In this document: piece by piece, positions 1-7,534 of the stretch
Layout: each line of letters begins with the position of its first letter
How positions within the stretch are numbered: position 1 is the first letter of the stretch
Assembly: GCA_002425685.1 (NCBI GenBank)
Contig: DIMS01000115.1
Span: forward strand, 63,337 to 74,608
Reading direction: 5' to 3'
Length of the DNA: 11,272 nucleotides
From: Synergistaceae bacterium UBA5560
Lineage (GTDB): Bacteria > Synergistota > Synergistia > Synergistales > Aminiphilaceae
Position numbers and translations under genes: made by a program
The notes under the pieces: model-generated
The model's database searches: none
Told to the model about the DNA's origin: nothing
Seen by the model: only the letters and a program-made list of their open reading frames with translations

Positions 1-1
1 A

Positions 2-583
2 GGTGCCGGCGTGCAGGAGCTCGCCGACCTCGATCAGACGCGACAATTGGCGCTCATCGATAAACTGAACGGCCTTGAGGGGCGTGTCGATGTCCTTCTC
101 GTGGATACCAGCGCGGGCATTCACCGAAACATTCTTTCCTTTGCCCTCGCGTCGGACACGACGGTGCTTTTGACCACGCCCGAGCCGACGGCGATCCGGG
201 ATGCCTACGGTGTCCTCAAGTCCCTGGCGCTGAACGCCGCCGGCAGCCTCGATGTGAATCTCCTCGTGAACATGGCCATGTCCGAGGAAGAGGCGGCCGC
301 CGTGGCGGAACGCATCCAGATGGCGGCCAATCAGTTCCTGAGTATACCCGTTCCCTATGTGGGCTATATTCCCTGGGACAAGAAAGTTCGGGAGGCGGTG
401 CAGTTGAGACAACCTTTCTTCGAAGCGTTTCCGACCTGCAAGGCTTCGCTGTCCTTGACGGGGATCGCGGGGCGCCTCGCACGTGTCGAAACGGTTGTCC
501 GAGATTCCGAAGAAGGACGCCAGGGGCGAGGTGTCAAGGCATTTCTCTTCCGTTTGACCCGTCGCCTCGGATTGAGGGATTAG
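2..583 (+). CDS. flhG: FlhG/YlxH MinD-like ATPase, 5'-truncated by window edge
   Basis: This is the C-terminal part of a ParA/MinD-family P-loop ATPase that, with the GTPase FlhF, sets flagellar number and position at the membrane. The frame is open to the left edge (codons from base 2 read Gly-Ala-Gly before a GTG at 11), so the true start and the Walker A motif lie upstream. The switch-II motif VDTSAGI is encoded at 101-121, followed by the FlhG/MinD-type segment TTPEPTAIRDAYGVLK and the LLVN strand. The last 17 residues (nt 530-580), rich in Lys/Arg alternating with Phe/Leu, look like an amphipathic membrane-targeting helix as in MinD and FlhG. The PilZ gene starts 1 nt after the stop, so the two are probably translationally coupled. 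Position ahead of pilZ and cheB supports flhG rather than minD. The family call is firm; the role is inferred from family and context. Confidence 0.9.
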   Translation, partial: GAGVQELADLDQTRQLALIDKLNGLEGRVDVLLVDTSAGIHRNILSFALASDTTVLLTTPEPTAIRDAYGVLKSLALNAAGSLDVNLLVNMAMSEEEAAAVAERIQMAANQFLSIPVPYVGYIPWDKKVREAVQLRQPFFEAFPTCKASLSLTGIAGRLARVETVVRDSEEGRQGRGVKAFLFRLTRRLGLRD

Positions 584-584
584 C

Positions 585-1268
585 GTGGGCGATGCGGGAA
601 ACGGTCTGGCGGAGCTCCTTGCACTGCTGAAGAACCGTGTGGGGTGCAGGGCGGACATCCGGATCGGTGCGGGGCTCTACAAGGGGCATTACGCGTCGCT
701 TCTCGAACATGTGGAAGAGGACGGCTCGATAGGCCTCGCCCACCCTCTCCGAAAAGGAGGGCTGTTGCCGGTTTATCGGGACCTTGTCTTCTCCGTCTAT
801 TTCGAACACGAGCGCGCTCCTCTCCTTGCCAGGGTCGTTGCGTTGCGGAGCGATTTGAGCCGATCGTTGCCGATTCTCTGGGCACGGTGTTTCGGGGATT
901 TCGAAAGGGTGCAGCGACGACGATTTCTGCGCGTTTCCTGTCTCCTGAGGACGTCCTTTTTCAACCTCGACAGGGAGGAAGCGTCTCCTCTGCGGGAAAT
1001 ATGGCGGCAGGGCAAGATCCTTGACGTGAGTCTCGGCGGTGCGAGGTTGCAGTACGTCGGAGAACGTGCTATCACAAAAGATGAACATTGTGTCTTCGTG
1101 CTTCCTCTTCCGGAGGGAGTGTTCCACATGATCGGGAAGGTCGTGTGGCTGCCTCCGTCCAAGGAGCCGGGGCAGCACGAAATGGGTGTCGAATTCGATT
1201 TCCTGCCGCGTCTGGTGGAGAAGCATCTGCAGGAGTTCATTCGTCAGCAGGAGTTGGTCAAACGGTGA
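585..1268 (+). CDS. PilZ-domain flagellar brake protein (YcgR-like), c-di-GMP receptor
   Basis: A 227-residue protein with an N-terminal YcgR-type beta domain (about 20-105) and a C-terminal PilZ domain (about 108-215). The two c-di-GMP-binding signatures are intact: RxxxR at residues 112-116 (within QRRRFLRV) and DxSxxG at 147-152 (DVSLGG). The C-terminal strand GVEFDFL is typical of PilZ. YcgR/DgrA-family proteins bind c-di-GMP and slow or bias the flagellar motor. The GTG start at 585 is chosen because GAGGG at 574-578 lies 6 nt upstream and the preceding stop ends at 583. There is no signal peptide or membrane segment, so it is cytosolic. Its place between flhG and cheB points to motility control rather than pili or cellulose. 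The domain call is certain; direct binding to the motor is inferred. Confidence 0.88.
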   Translation: MGDAGNGLAELLALLKNRVGCRADIRIGAGLYKGHYASLLEHVEEDGSIGLAHPLRKGGLLPVYRDLVFSVYFEHERAPLLARVVALRSDLSRSLPILWARCFGDFERVQRRRFLRVSCLLRTSFFNLDREEASPLREIWRQGKILDVSLGGARLQYVGERAITKDEHCVFVLPLPEGVFHMIGKVVWLPPSKEPGQHEMGVEFDFLPRLVEKHLQEFIRQQELVKR

Positions 1269-1275
1269 GGAGAAC

Positions 1276-2340
1276 ATGAGCGAACGGCGGATACGCGTAC
1301 TTGTCGTCGATGATTCGGCTTTCATGCGCAAGGTGATCGGAGACCTTCTCGCGGCGGATTCCCGCATCGAGGTAGTGGGGCGTGCCAGGGACGGAAGGGA
1401 TGCTCTCGAGCAGGTCCGGAACCTCACGCCGCACGTCATCACGCTCGATGTGGAAATGCCCCGCATGGATGGCCTGCAATTTCTCGAGGAACTCATGCGC
1501 GTGCGTCCGACTCCTGTGGTGATGGTGAGCAGTCTCACGAAACAGGGCGCCGATGTGACCATGAGAGCATTGTCCGCGGGCGCGGTGGATTTTGTCACCA
1601 AACCCTCGGGAACGATCTCGCTGGATATGCACAGAGTGGCGGCGGAGCTCTGCCAGAAGGTTATCGGGGCGAGCGAGGCGAACTTAGGTACGCTTGTTCG
1701 AAAAACGCCGGTCGTTTCCAGAAGGGAGAGGGAGATTTTTCAGGAACCCATATCTTCCCGGTCTCGGTCGCCCCAGATCGTGGCCGTCGCTTCCTCGACG
1801 GGGGGGCCCCGAGCGATTCAGGAAATTCTTCCGCAACTTCCGGCGACATTTCCTATCCCCCTGGTGATCGTGCAGCACATGCCGGAGGGATTTACCGCCT
1901 CGTTCGCGCAGCGGCTCAACGACTTGAGTGCTCTTCGGGTCATGGAAGGATATGACGGCCTTCGTCTCGAAGGGGGGTGCGCCGTCATCGCTCCCGGAGG
2001 CAAGCACTTGTTGTTGGAGGGAGCACCGGGTCAGGCGGTGTGCCGACTTTCCGACGGACCCCCGGTGAAATCCGTGAAACCTGCGGCGGATCTCTTGTTC
2101 CTGAGTGTTGCGGATGTTTTCGGAGGAGCGTCTATCGGGGTCGTGCTCACGGGAATGGGACGGGACGGGTCGGACGGCGCCAGGGCCATGTACGGCAAGG
2201 GTGCAACGATTCTGGCCGAATCCCAGGAAACGTGTGTCGTCTACGGAATGCCTCGTGCGGTTGCTGAAGCGGGCATCGTCCACCGGCAATTGCCGCTCTA
2301 TCATATCGCCGGTGCGCTGAAGGAAATGGTGAGGGAATGA
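1276..2340 (+). CDS. cheB: CheB, receptor-glutamate methylesterase/glutamine deamidase response regulator
   Basis: A 354-residue protein with the normal CheB length and layout. The receiver domain (about 5-125) has the acidic pair D12/D13, phospho-acceptor D58 (in ITLDVEMP) and K109 (in VTKP). A linker (about 130-165) leads to the methylesterase domain (about 167-352), whose catalytic triad is S174 (SSTGG), H201 (QHMP) and D297 (GMGRDG). It removes methyl groups from receptor glutamates once phosphorylated by CheA, resetting chemotaxis sensitivity. The frame is open upstream to an ATG at 1186, but that would add 30 unrelated residues inside pilZ. The ATG at 1276 gives the canonical N-terminus and has GGTGAGGAG just before it, overlapping the pilZ stop. 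All catalytic residues are present, so it should be active. The partner methyltransferase gene cheR is not in the window. Confidence 0.97.
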   Translation: MSERRIRVLVVDDSAFMRKVIGDLLAADSRIEVVGRARDGRDALEQVRNLTPHVITLDVEMPRMDGLQFLEELMRVRPTPVVMVSSLTKQGADVTMRALSAGAVDFVTKPSGTISLDMHRVAAELCQKVIGASEANLGTLVRKTPVVSRREREIFQEPISSRSRSPQIVAVASSTGGPRAIQEILPQLPATFPIPLVIVQHMPEGFTASFAQRLNDLSALRVMEGYDGLRLEGGCAVIAPGGKHLLLEGAPGQAVCRLSDGPPVKSVKPAADLLFLSVADVFGGASIGVVLTGMGRDGSDGARAMYGKGATILAESQETCVVYGMPRAVAEAGIVHRQLPLYHIAGALKEMVRE

Positions 2341-2368
2341 TCCGCAAATTCTTTCCGGGTGGAGGACG

Positions 2369-4414
2369 ATGGCGATGACGAACATGGACATGAGTCAGTA
2401 TCTGGGGGCCTTTCTCGACGAGTCTACGGAGAATCTCCAGAATCTCAACGACCTTCTTCTCTCGCTGGAAAAATCACGCAGCGATGACGGGTGCGTGAAC
2501 GAGATATTCCGGATAGCTCATACGCTCAAGGGCATGTCCTCCACCATGGGGTTCGAGGTCATGGCTCATCTGACGCATGCCATGGAGGACATGCTCGATC
2601 TGGTCCGGAAGGGGCAATTTGCACTGCGCGACGAGGATATTTCCATCCTCTTCAAATGTCTGGACGCCTTGACCGCCATGGTGGAGGCCGTTCGCGGAGG
2701 AGGTGACGACCACACCCCCGAGGGCGAGTCTCTTCCAAAGGCTCTCCACGCCAGAATTTCCGCTGTGGGAGAGAGTGGAAAGACCGCACCGAGAAGGGAG
2801 GAGGAGAAGCGTGCCGTCATGAGTGACCAGGAGCGGGAATGGGTTCTCGAGGCCAAGGAGCAGGGGATGGATGTCTTCGAAATCCGGGTAGCCCTGGATC
2901 ATTCGTGCATGCTCAAGGCGGCCAGGGCGTACATGGTCGTCTCCCGAGCCGGTGAGCTCGGCGAGATCATCAGAACGGTTCCTCCCGTGGAGGAGTTGGA
3001 GAAAGAGGCTTTCGACGAGGCGTTCATCCTCTGCATGGCCACGCATGAACTTCCCGACAAGGTGCAACAGGCCCTCTCGAACATCAGCGAGGTGAGAACG
3101 GTGGAGATGACCAGGCTGGAAGGGCACCAGGCGTTGGAAGCCGCGTCGGATTCTCAAAACCTCCTGGAGCCGGTGCGGAGCGAGGAGGCGGAGGGTGGAC
3201 CGGAAGAGCGCGATTCCGGGACGGAAACGGCGAGGGCTCAGGCGACGGAGGCGGTGAAGAGGACGGGAAGAACCGTTCGGGTGGATATTGGACGTCTCGA
3301 CAAGCTCATGAACCTGGTGGGAGAGCTTGTCATCGGTCGTGCCCGCATCGAACGCCTGGCCATGGAGGCAAAACTCAAGGCTTTCGAGGAACCGCTTTCG
3401 CAATTGGGACGCATTTCCGGGGAGATTCAGGAATTGGTGACCAAGTTGCGCATGGTTCCTGTTTCCTTCGTCTTCGATCGCTTTCCCAGGCTCGTGCGGG
3501 ATCTGTCGAAAAACATGGGCAAGGAAGTCCGTCTCACCATAGAAGGGAAGGAGACGGAACTCGACCGTACGGTCATTGACGAGATCGGCGATCCCATGGT
3601 GCACCTCATCCGGAACTGTTTGGACCACGGCATCGAACGTCCCGAAGACCGGAAGCGCATGGGGAAGTCTCGGGAGGGTGAGGTCTACATCGCCGCCTAT
3701 CAGGAAGGCAACGGCGTCATCATCGAGGTCCGTGACGACGGGAAGGGTATCGACCCGGCGAAGATCCGCGCCAAGGCCCTGGAAAAAGGAATCATCAACC
3801 GCGAGGAAGCGCAGAGCATGACCGACGAGGAGCTTATCCGCCTTGTGCTTCTACCGGGCTTCAGCACCGCCGAGGAAGTGACGGATCTTTCCGGTCGCGG
3901 TGTCGGCATGGATGCTGTGAAGAGCAAGGTGGAGTCCCTTGGAGGACAGTTCCAGATCGAGAGCAAGGTCGGAGAGGGAACAAGAGTCCTCATCCGCCTT
4001 CCCCTTACCCTGGCCATCGTTCTCGCCCTGCTGATCCGCGTCGGAGACGAGACCTACGCCATCTCTCTGGAAAACGTGGAGGAGACGCTTCTGGTGAACA
4101 AGGATGACATCAAGTACGTGCACGGAACTCCCGTGACCAACGTACGAGGTGAAATCCTTTCACTGAAGGATCTCGCGGGTATCCTCGGAACGGAAGTGAA
4201 CCGCGAGGCCATCGAGGAACATCCTGTGGTGGTGGTCCGATCTGGGCGGACCCGGATCGGTTTCATCGTGGATGAACTCGTGGGGCAGCAGGAAATCGTC
4301 ATCAAGCCCCTCGGAAAGCTCCTGGCAAAGGTACGGGGAATGGCCGGGGCGACGATCCTGGGCGACGGAAACGTTGCTCTCATCCTCGACGTGGCATCTC
4401 TGCACGGTCGTTGA
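2369..4414 (+). CDS. cheA: CheA, chemotaxis sensor histidine kinase
   Basis: A 681-residue class II histidine kinase with all five CheA domains. P1/HPt (about 8-110) carries the phosphorylated His at H51 (IAHTLKG). P2 (about 167-250) is the CheY/CheB docking domain. An acidic linker (about 255-300) leads to P3 dimerisation (about 303-365). The P4 ATPase domain (about 366-545) shows the N-box (HLIRNCLDHG, N416), G1 (DDGKG, 456-460), the F-box (FST, 498-500) and G2 (GRGVGMD, 509-515). P5 (about 546-681) is the CheW-like receptor-coupling domain. It autophosphorylates on H51 and passes phosphate to CheY and CheB at the receptor arrays. GGAGG at 2361-2365 lies 3 nt before ATG 2369 and 9 nt before the in-frame ATG at 2375, so the protein may be two residues shorter. 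It sits 28 nt after cheB and 14 nt before cheC. No cheW follows it. Confidence 0.98.
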   Translation: MAMTNMDMSQYLGAFLDESTENLQNLNDLLLSLEKSRSDDGCVNEIFRIAHTLKGMSSTMGFEVMAHLTHAMEDMLDLVRKGQFALRDEDISILFKCLDALTAMVEAVRGGGDDHTPEGESLPKALHARISAVGESGKTAPRREEEKRAVMSDQEREWVLEAKEQGMDVFEIRVALDHSCMLKAARAYMVVSRAGELGEIIRTVPPVEELEKEAFDEAFILCMATHELPDKVQQALSNISEVRTVEMTRLEGHQALEAASDSQNLLEPVRSEEAEGGPEERDSGTETARAQATEAVKRTGRTVRVDIGRLDKLMNLVGELVIGRARIERLAMEAKLKAFEEPLSQLGRISGEIQELVTKLRMVPVSFVFDRFPRLVRDLSKNMGKEVRLTIEGKETELDRTVIDEIGDPMVHLIRNCLDHGIERPEDRKRMGKSREGEVYIAAYQEGNGVIIEVRDDGKGIDPAKIRAKALEKGIINREEAQSMTDEELIRLVLLPGFSTAEEVTDLSGRGVGMDAVKSKVESLGGQFQIESKVGEGTRVLIRLPLTLAIVLALLIRVGDETYAISLENVEETLLVNKDDIKYVHGTPVTNVRGEILSLKDLAGILGTEVNREAIEEHPVVVVRSGRTRIGFIVDELVGQQEIVIKPLGKLLAKVRGMAGATILGDGNVALILDVASLHGR

Positions 4415-4428
4415 GCGGGAGAACCCCC

Positions 4429-5058
4429 ATGGAGTGGGAAGAACTCGAACTCTCCACACTACAGCTCGACGCGATTCGGGAGGTGGGGAACATTGGAGCG
4501 GGGAACGCCGCCACCGCGCTCTCCCAGCTCCTGGGGAGAGCGGTGGACATGGAGGTCCCCGTGGCGGATCTCGTGTCGATTTACGATATTCCCTTTCGGT
4601 ACGGCTCTCCGGAATCCCAGGTCTGTGCCGTGCTCATCCGTGCGGAGGGGGATTTCTCCTGCAATCTGATTTTCGTCATGGAAGAAGGGGAAGCACAGGG
4701 CCTTGCGGACCTGTTGCTCTCCATGGACATCAGCGGTATGGATCCTGACGTGCAGATACAGATGCGGGACAGCGCCCTTTCCGAGGTGGGGAATATCATT
4801 CTCGGTGCTTTTCTGAACGCCATCTCCATGATGACCGGTTACGTTCTCCCGGCCTCGGTGCCTTCGGTGGCGCACGACATGCTCGGGGCCATCATGGATG
4901 TAGTGGCCTCTATCTTCGGTGTCATGGGAGAGACCGCCGTCATCGTGAAGACGACGCTTCAGGTGATGGATGTGCAGCAGGAGATCCGAGGCAACGTCAT
5001 CATGGTGCCGGATCCGGGAGCACTTGCCGTGCTCCTGAAGAAGCTGGGGGTGTGTTGA
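4429..5058 (+). CDS. cheC: CheC, CheY-P phosphatase
   Basis: A 209-residue CheC/CheX/FliY-family phosphatase of usual CheC length. The family signature (D/S)xxxExxN occurs twice and is intact both times: D14-E18-N21 (DAIREVGN) and S115-E119-N122 (SALSEVGN). The glutamate and asparagine of each copy promote dephosphorylation of CheY-P. It has no FliN-like C-terminal extension, so it is CheC and not FliY. The frame is open to a TTG at 4411 that overlaps the cheA stop, but ATG 4429 is preferred: GGGAG at 4417-4421 lies 7 nt upstream, and CheC proteins begin shortly before this helix. cheD starts 2 nt downstream; CheC and CheD form a complex in Bacillus and Thermotoga, where CheD raises CheC activity. 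With no cheZ seen, this is the likely CheY-P sink. Confidence 0.96.
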   Translation: MEWEELELSTLQLDAIREVGNIGAGNAATALSQLLGRAVDMEVPVADLVSIYDIPFRYGSPESQVCAVLIRAEGDFSCNLIFVMEEGEAQGLADLLLSMDISGMDPDVQIQMRDSALSEVGNIILGAFLNAISMMTGYVLPASVPSVAHDMLGAIMDVVASIFGVMGETAVIVKTTLQVMDVQQEIRGNVIMVPDPGALAVLLKKLGVC

Positions 5059-5060
5059 GA

Positions 5061-5549
5061 ATGGCTCAGACCATTCACGTCGGCATGGCGGATCTTGTTG
5101 CCGTCAAACACCCCTCCGTACTCGTGACGTTGGGACTCGGATCCTGCATCGGTCTCGTCATCTTCGACCCGAAGAACAAGGTGGCGGGAATGGCGCACAT
5201 CATGCTTCCCGACAGCAGGGAGAGCAAAAGCGTTCCGAAGCCGGGCAAGTTCGCCGACACGGCGGTTCCGAAATTGCTGCAGGAATTGCTTTCCCTCGGC
5301 GCTCTCCCGACGAATCTTCAGGCGAAGATCGCCGGAGGGGCTCAGATGTTCTCCGTTCCGGGAAAGGAGTCGGGACTTCTTGCCGTGGGTGCACGAAACA
5401 TCGAGGCGACGAAAAAATGGCTTGAACAGCACAGAATCCCTCTCATCGCCGAGGACACCGGAGGAAACAAGGGGCGCAGCATTGAGTTCGCGGTGCCTCA
5501 GTGGACACTGACCGTCAAGGTTCTCGGCACCGGTACGAAAGAAATCTGA
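5061..5549 (+). CDS. cheD: CheD, chemoreceptor glutamine deamidase
   Basis: A 162-residue CheD. Residues matching the catalytic triad of Thermotoga CheD are present: C29 (LGLGSC), H46 (MAHIMLP) and T23, with the same C-to-H (+17) and T-to-C (+6) spacing. The GG-Q motif (AGGAQMF, 91-97) seen across CheD is also present. CheD deamidates selected glutamines on methyl-accepting receptors and binds CheC, linking adaptation to CheY-P level. The ATG at 5061 is taken as the start because it gives the normal N-terminus; GTG 5052 and TTG 5055 are in frame but would lie inside the end of cheC. A GGGGG run at 5046-5050 serves as a weak ribosome site. All active-site residues are intact. Confidence 0.96.
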   Translation: MAQTIHVGMADLVAVKHPSVLVTLGLGSCIGLVIFDPKNKVAGMAHIMLPDSRESKSVPKPGKFADTAVPKLLQELLSLGALPTNLQAKIAGGAQMFSVPGKESGLLAVGARNIEATKKWLEQHRIPLIAEDTGGNKGRSIEFAVPQWTLTVKVLGTGTKEI

Positions 5550-5578
5550 ACGAAATCGACGCATTCGAGGCGACAGCC

Positions 5579-5584
5579 AGGAGG
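5579..5584 (+). promoter_or_regulatory. Ribosome binding site deciding the start of the tail-anchored protein
   Basis: A full AGGAGG lies 9 nt before ATG 5594. It sets the start after cheD ends and argues against the longer in-frame reading that would overlap cheD by 49 nt. Confidence 0.75.
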
Positions 5585-5593
5585 ATCCGTGGT

Positions 5594-6754
5594 ATGGTCG
5601 ATGCGGAAAGAAACGCCACGCCCGCCCACAACAGCGAAGACGCAGCTGCTACATCCCCGCCGGTTGACACGGAGGCAGAGGTCGCTTTCCCCGCAGAGAG
5701 CCCTATGGTCACCCCGGGTTCGAACGCCCGGGGAGGAGGAGGAAGCATCTCTTTCGAGGAATTGGCGCGTCTGTTGCGCTGTTCCCCGGAGGATGTCCAG
5801 GCTGCTGCGGCCACATTGGACAAAGATCCGGACAAGGCGAGGGATATGCTCAAATCCCTCGCGCCGGCTTATCTTGCCATCAAGGGACGGTTCGAAGCGA
5901 GACGTCGCGGCGAGGTGAACGGTGGTTTCTGCATCGTCGCGGACGGACATGCGGGAACGCTTGTAGACAGCGTCGTCTGGGTCGGAACCTATGAACTTCC
6001 TCAGGGATTTACCGCCAGGGCGAGTTGGGAATCGGTCCGGGCGGCTCTCACCGGCATTTCCGCATTCCCCGATCGCCTGATGTACCGCAAGACCCAGTCC
6101 ATTCTCGAGCCACTTCTTACTCCCACGGCGATGAACGTTCTCTTTCAGTCCTCCGACGCCATGACGACCTTTGTCACGAGGTTGAAAGAGTCCCTGAGCG
6201 ATCAGTTCCGGGTGGAATTCATCGTGGACGTTCACATGGAGCGTTTCAACCGGCTTCGCCTCGACATGTCTCCCCTGGGGAAGAAACAGGAAGAGCGGAA
6301 GGAGGAGCCGAAGGAGAGCCCACCGCCCAAAGAAAGCCGAACCGGCATCGAAGAGATCAAGATCTTCTGTGCTCCCGTTCTCGATCCGGTGCGCGGCAAG
6401 CCAGTCTCGGCGCTTCGCGTCGGGGATGTGGTGGAGGTCTCTTTCGAACAGGCTCAGGGATTGGGGCGTTTCATCGGGCGCCTCATCTCCCGGAGCGGTC
6501 TCGTACCCGCGTTCGCCGTGGAGGAAGTCCGTCCCCTTCCCACGGGAGATATCTCGGTCCGTCTGAGCATCTCCGAGGGGATCGTGGGAGCCATGAAGCT
6601 CTCCCCCACGTATCGCATACGTCTTCACAGTTCGAAGTACAATGTATTTCGCCGTTCGATCCTCTCAATGAAACTCTTTATTCAGGTGGGGCTCTTCATC
6701 GCTGCGGTGCTTCTTCTGCTCTTCGGCGTGTACTGGTTTTTCTTCCTGGAATAG
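5594..6754 (+). CDS. Tail-anchored protein of unknown function in the chemotaxis/sigma-28 operon
   Basis: I do not recognise this 386-residue protein. It starts with a disordered Ala/Pro/Ser/Glu/Gly-rich stretch (1-50), then a short all-helical segment (about 52-90) reminiscent of UBA-like or HTH folds. Next comes an alpha/beta domain (about 95-228), a charged Lys/Glu/Pro linker (229-250), and a beta-rich domain (about 252-350) containing LRVGDVVEVSF. One hydrophobic helix (about 361-384) is followed by only two residues, which is a C-terminal tail anchor with the bulk in the cytosol. The frame is open back to 5501 inside cheD, but ATG 5594 is chosen because a full AGGAGG (5579-5584) lies 9 nt upstream. 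It is 44 nt after cheD and its stop overlaps the ribosome site of the sigma gene, so it is co-expressed with the flagellar operon. A role in flagellar or receptor-array function is inferred from context only. Bacillus SwrB, also single-pass but N-terminally anchored and after sigD, is only a positional analogy. Confidence 0.85.
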   Translation: MVDAERNATPAHNSEDAAATSPPVDTEAEVAFPAESPMVTPGSNARGGGGSISFEELARLLRCSPEDVQAAAATLDKDPDKARDMLKSLAPAYLAIKGRFEARRRGEVNGGFCIVADGHAGTLVDSVVWVGTYELPQGFTARASWESVRAALTGISAFPDRLMYRKTQSILEPLLTPTAMNVLFQSSDAMTTFVTRLKESLSDQFRVEFIVDVHMERFNRLRLDMSPLGKKQEERKEEPKESPPPKESRTGIEEIKIFCAPVLDPVRGKPVSALRVGDVVEVSFEQAQGLGRFIGRLISRSGLVPAFAVEEVRPLPTGDISVRLSISEGIVGAMKLSPTYRIRLHSSKYNVFRRSILSMKLFIQVGLFIAAVLLLLFGVYWFFFLE

Positions 6755-6766
6755 GTGGCTTTTTCC

Positions 6767-7522
6767 ATGACACAGGCACAGCAGCGGACCGATGCGCATC
6801 TTTGGAAAGAATACAGAGAGACGCCGACACCCCCTCTGCGGGAGGCCATTGTCGCGAGATATCTTCCCCTGGTGCGTTTCGTCGCGGGACGTATGGCGGT
6901 GACGCCGCCTCCCGGTCTCGACTACGAGGATATCTACAGTTTCGGAATCCTTGGGCTTCTCGACGCCATTGACCGATTCGATCTGTCCAGGGGATTCTCT
7001 TTTCAAACTTTTGCCGTTCCGAGAATTCGCGGCGCCATCCTGGACGAACTGCGAAAATACGATTGGATCTCCAGGACGGGGCGGGAGAAACTCCAGCGGC
7101 TCGAGAGGGCGACGGAGAAGCTTCTGCAGGCGCACGGTCGTGCGGAGGACCGTCTTCTCATGAGAGAACTCGGCATGGATGATACGGCGTACAGGGAACT
7201 CCTGGATGTGGCGAGCAGGAGTTACGTGGTCTCCCTTGACGAAGTCGTTCCCATGGAGGATGGTGATGTGGAAAGAGGAGCCTCTCTTCCCGATGATGCC
7301 TTGTCCGCACAGGCATTGCTGGAACAGGAGGACGAGCTCCGAATGGTGGTGGGTGCCCTGGAAAAGCTTCCCGAACGGGAGCGCCTGCTTCTGTCGTTGT
7401 ATTATGGGGATGGTTTGACCCTCAAAGAGATCGGGGCTGTTCTGGGGGTGACGGAATCCAGGGTTTCCCAGCTCCACGGCAAGGCGCTGGCGTATCTTCG
7501 CGGCATTCTCGCGACATTCTGA
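6767..7522 (+). CDS. fliA: Sigma-28 family RNA polymerase sigma factor (FliA/WhiG/SigD type)
   Basis: A 251-residue group 3 sigma factor. Region 2 (about 27-100) contains YLPLVRFVAGRM, the DLxxxGxxGLLDAI-type core helix (DIYSFGILGLLDAIDRF), and FSFQTFAVPRIRGAILDELR, the hallmark of FliA/WhiG factors. Region 3 (about 103-180) follows, then region 4 (about 193-247) with the helix-turn-helix TLKEIGAVLGVTESRVSQLHGKAL that reads the -35 element. Such factors transcribe late flagellar and chemotaxis genes and are held by the anti-sigma FlgM; no flgM lies here. GTG 6755 is in frame, but ATG 6767 is preferred: AGGTGG (6753-6758) lies 8 nt before it and overlaps the previous stop. The Gram-positive equivalent would be called sigD. 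I see no convincing sigma-28 promoter within the window. Confidence 0.95.
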   Translation: MTQAQQRTDAHLWKEYRETPTPPLREAIVARYLPLVRFVAGRMAVTPPPGLDYEDIYSFGILGLLDAIDRFDLSRGFSFQTFAVPRIRGAILDELRKYDWISRTGREKLQRLERATEKLLQAHGRAEDRLLMRELGMDDTAYRELLDVASRSYVVSLDEVVPMEDGDVERGASLPDDALSAQALLEQEDELRMVVGALEKLPERERLLLSLYYGDGLTLKEIGAVLGVTESRVSQLHGKALAYLRGILATF

Positions 7523-7527
7523 GGAGG
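7522..7527 (+). promoter_or_regulatory. Ribosome binding site deciding the fapA start
   Basis: AGGAGG begins at the last base of the sigma-factor stop codon. It is 1 nt from ATG 7529, too close to work well, and 7 nt from the in-frame GTG 7535, which is ideal. The overlap with the stop suggests coupling of fapA translation to the sigma gene. Confidence 0.7.
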
Positions 7528-7534
7528 GATGAAC

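Noticed and set aside
1186..1275. Extended cheB start 30 codons upstream
   Set aside because: The added residues overlap pilZ in another frame and match nothing in CheB; ATG 1276 has the ribosome site and the canonical receiver-domain start.
2474..3628. 384-codon minus-strand open frame inside cheA
   Set aside because: cheA is unmistakable on the + strand over this whole stretch; the antisense frame has no recognisable motifs and is a shadow.
5711..5734. GGTTCGAA-type T-arm suggesting a tRNA
   Set aside because: The loop is 8 nt, not 7, and no acceptor, D or anticodon stems can be drawn around it; it lies inside a coherent coding frame.
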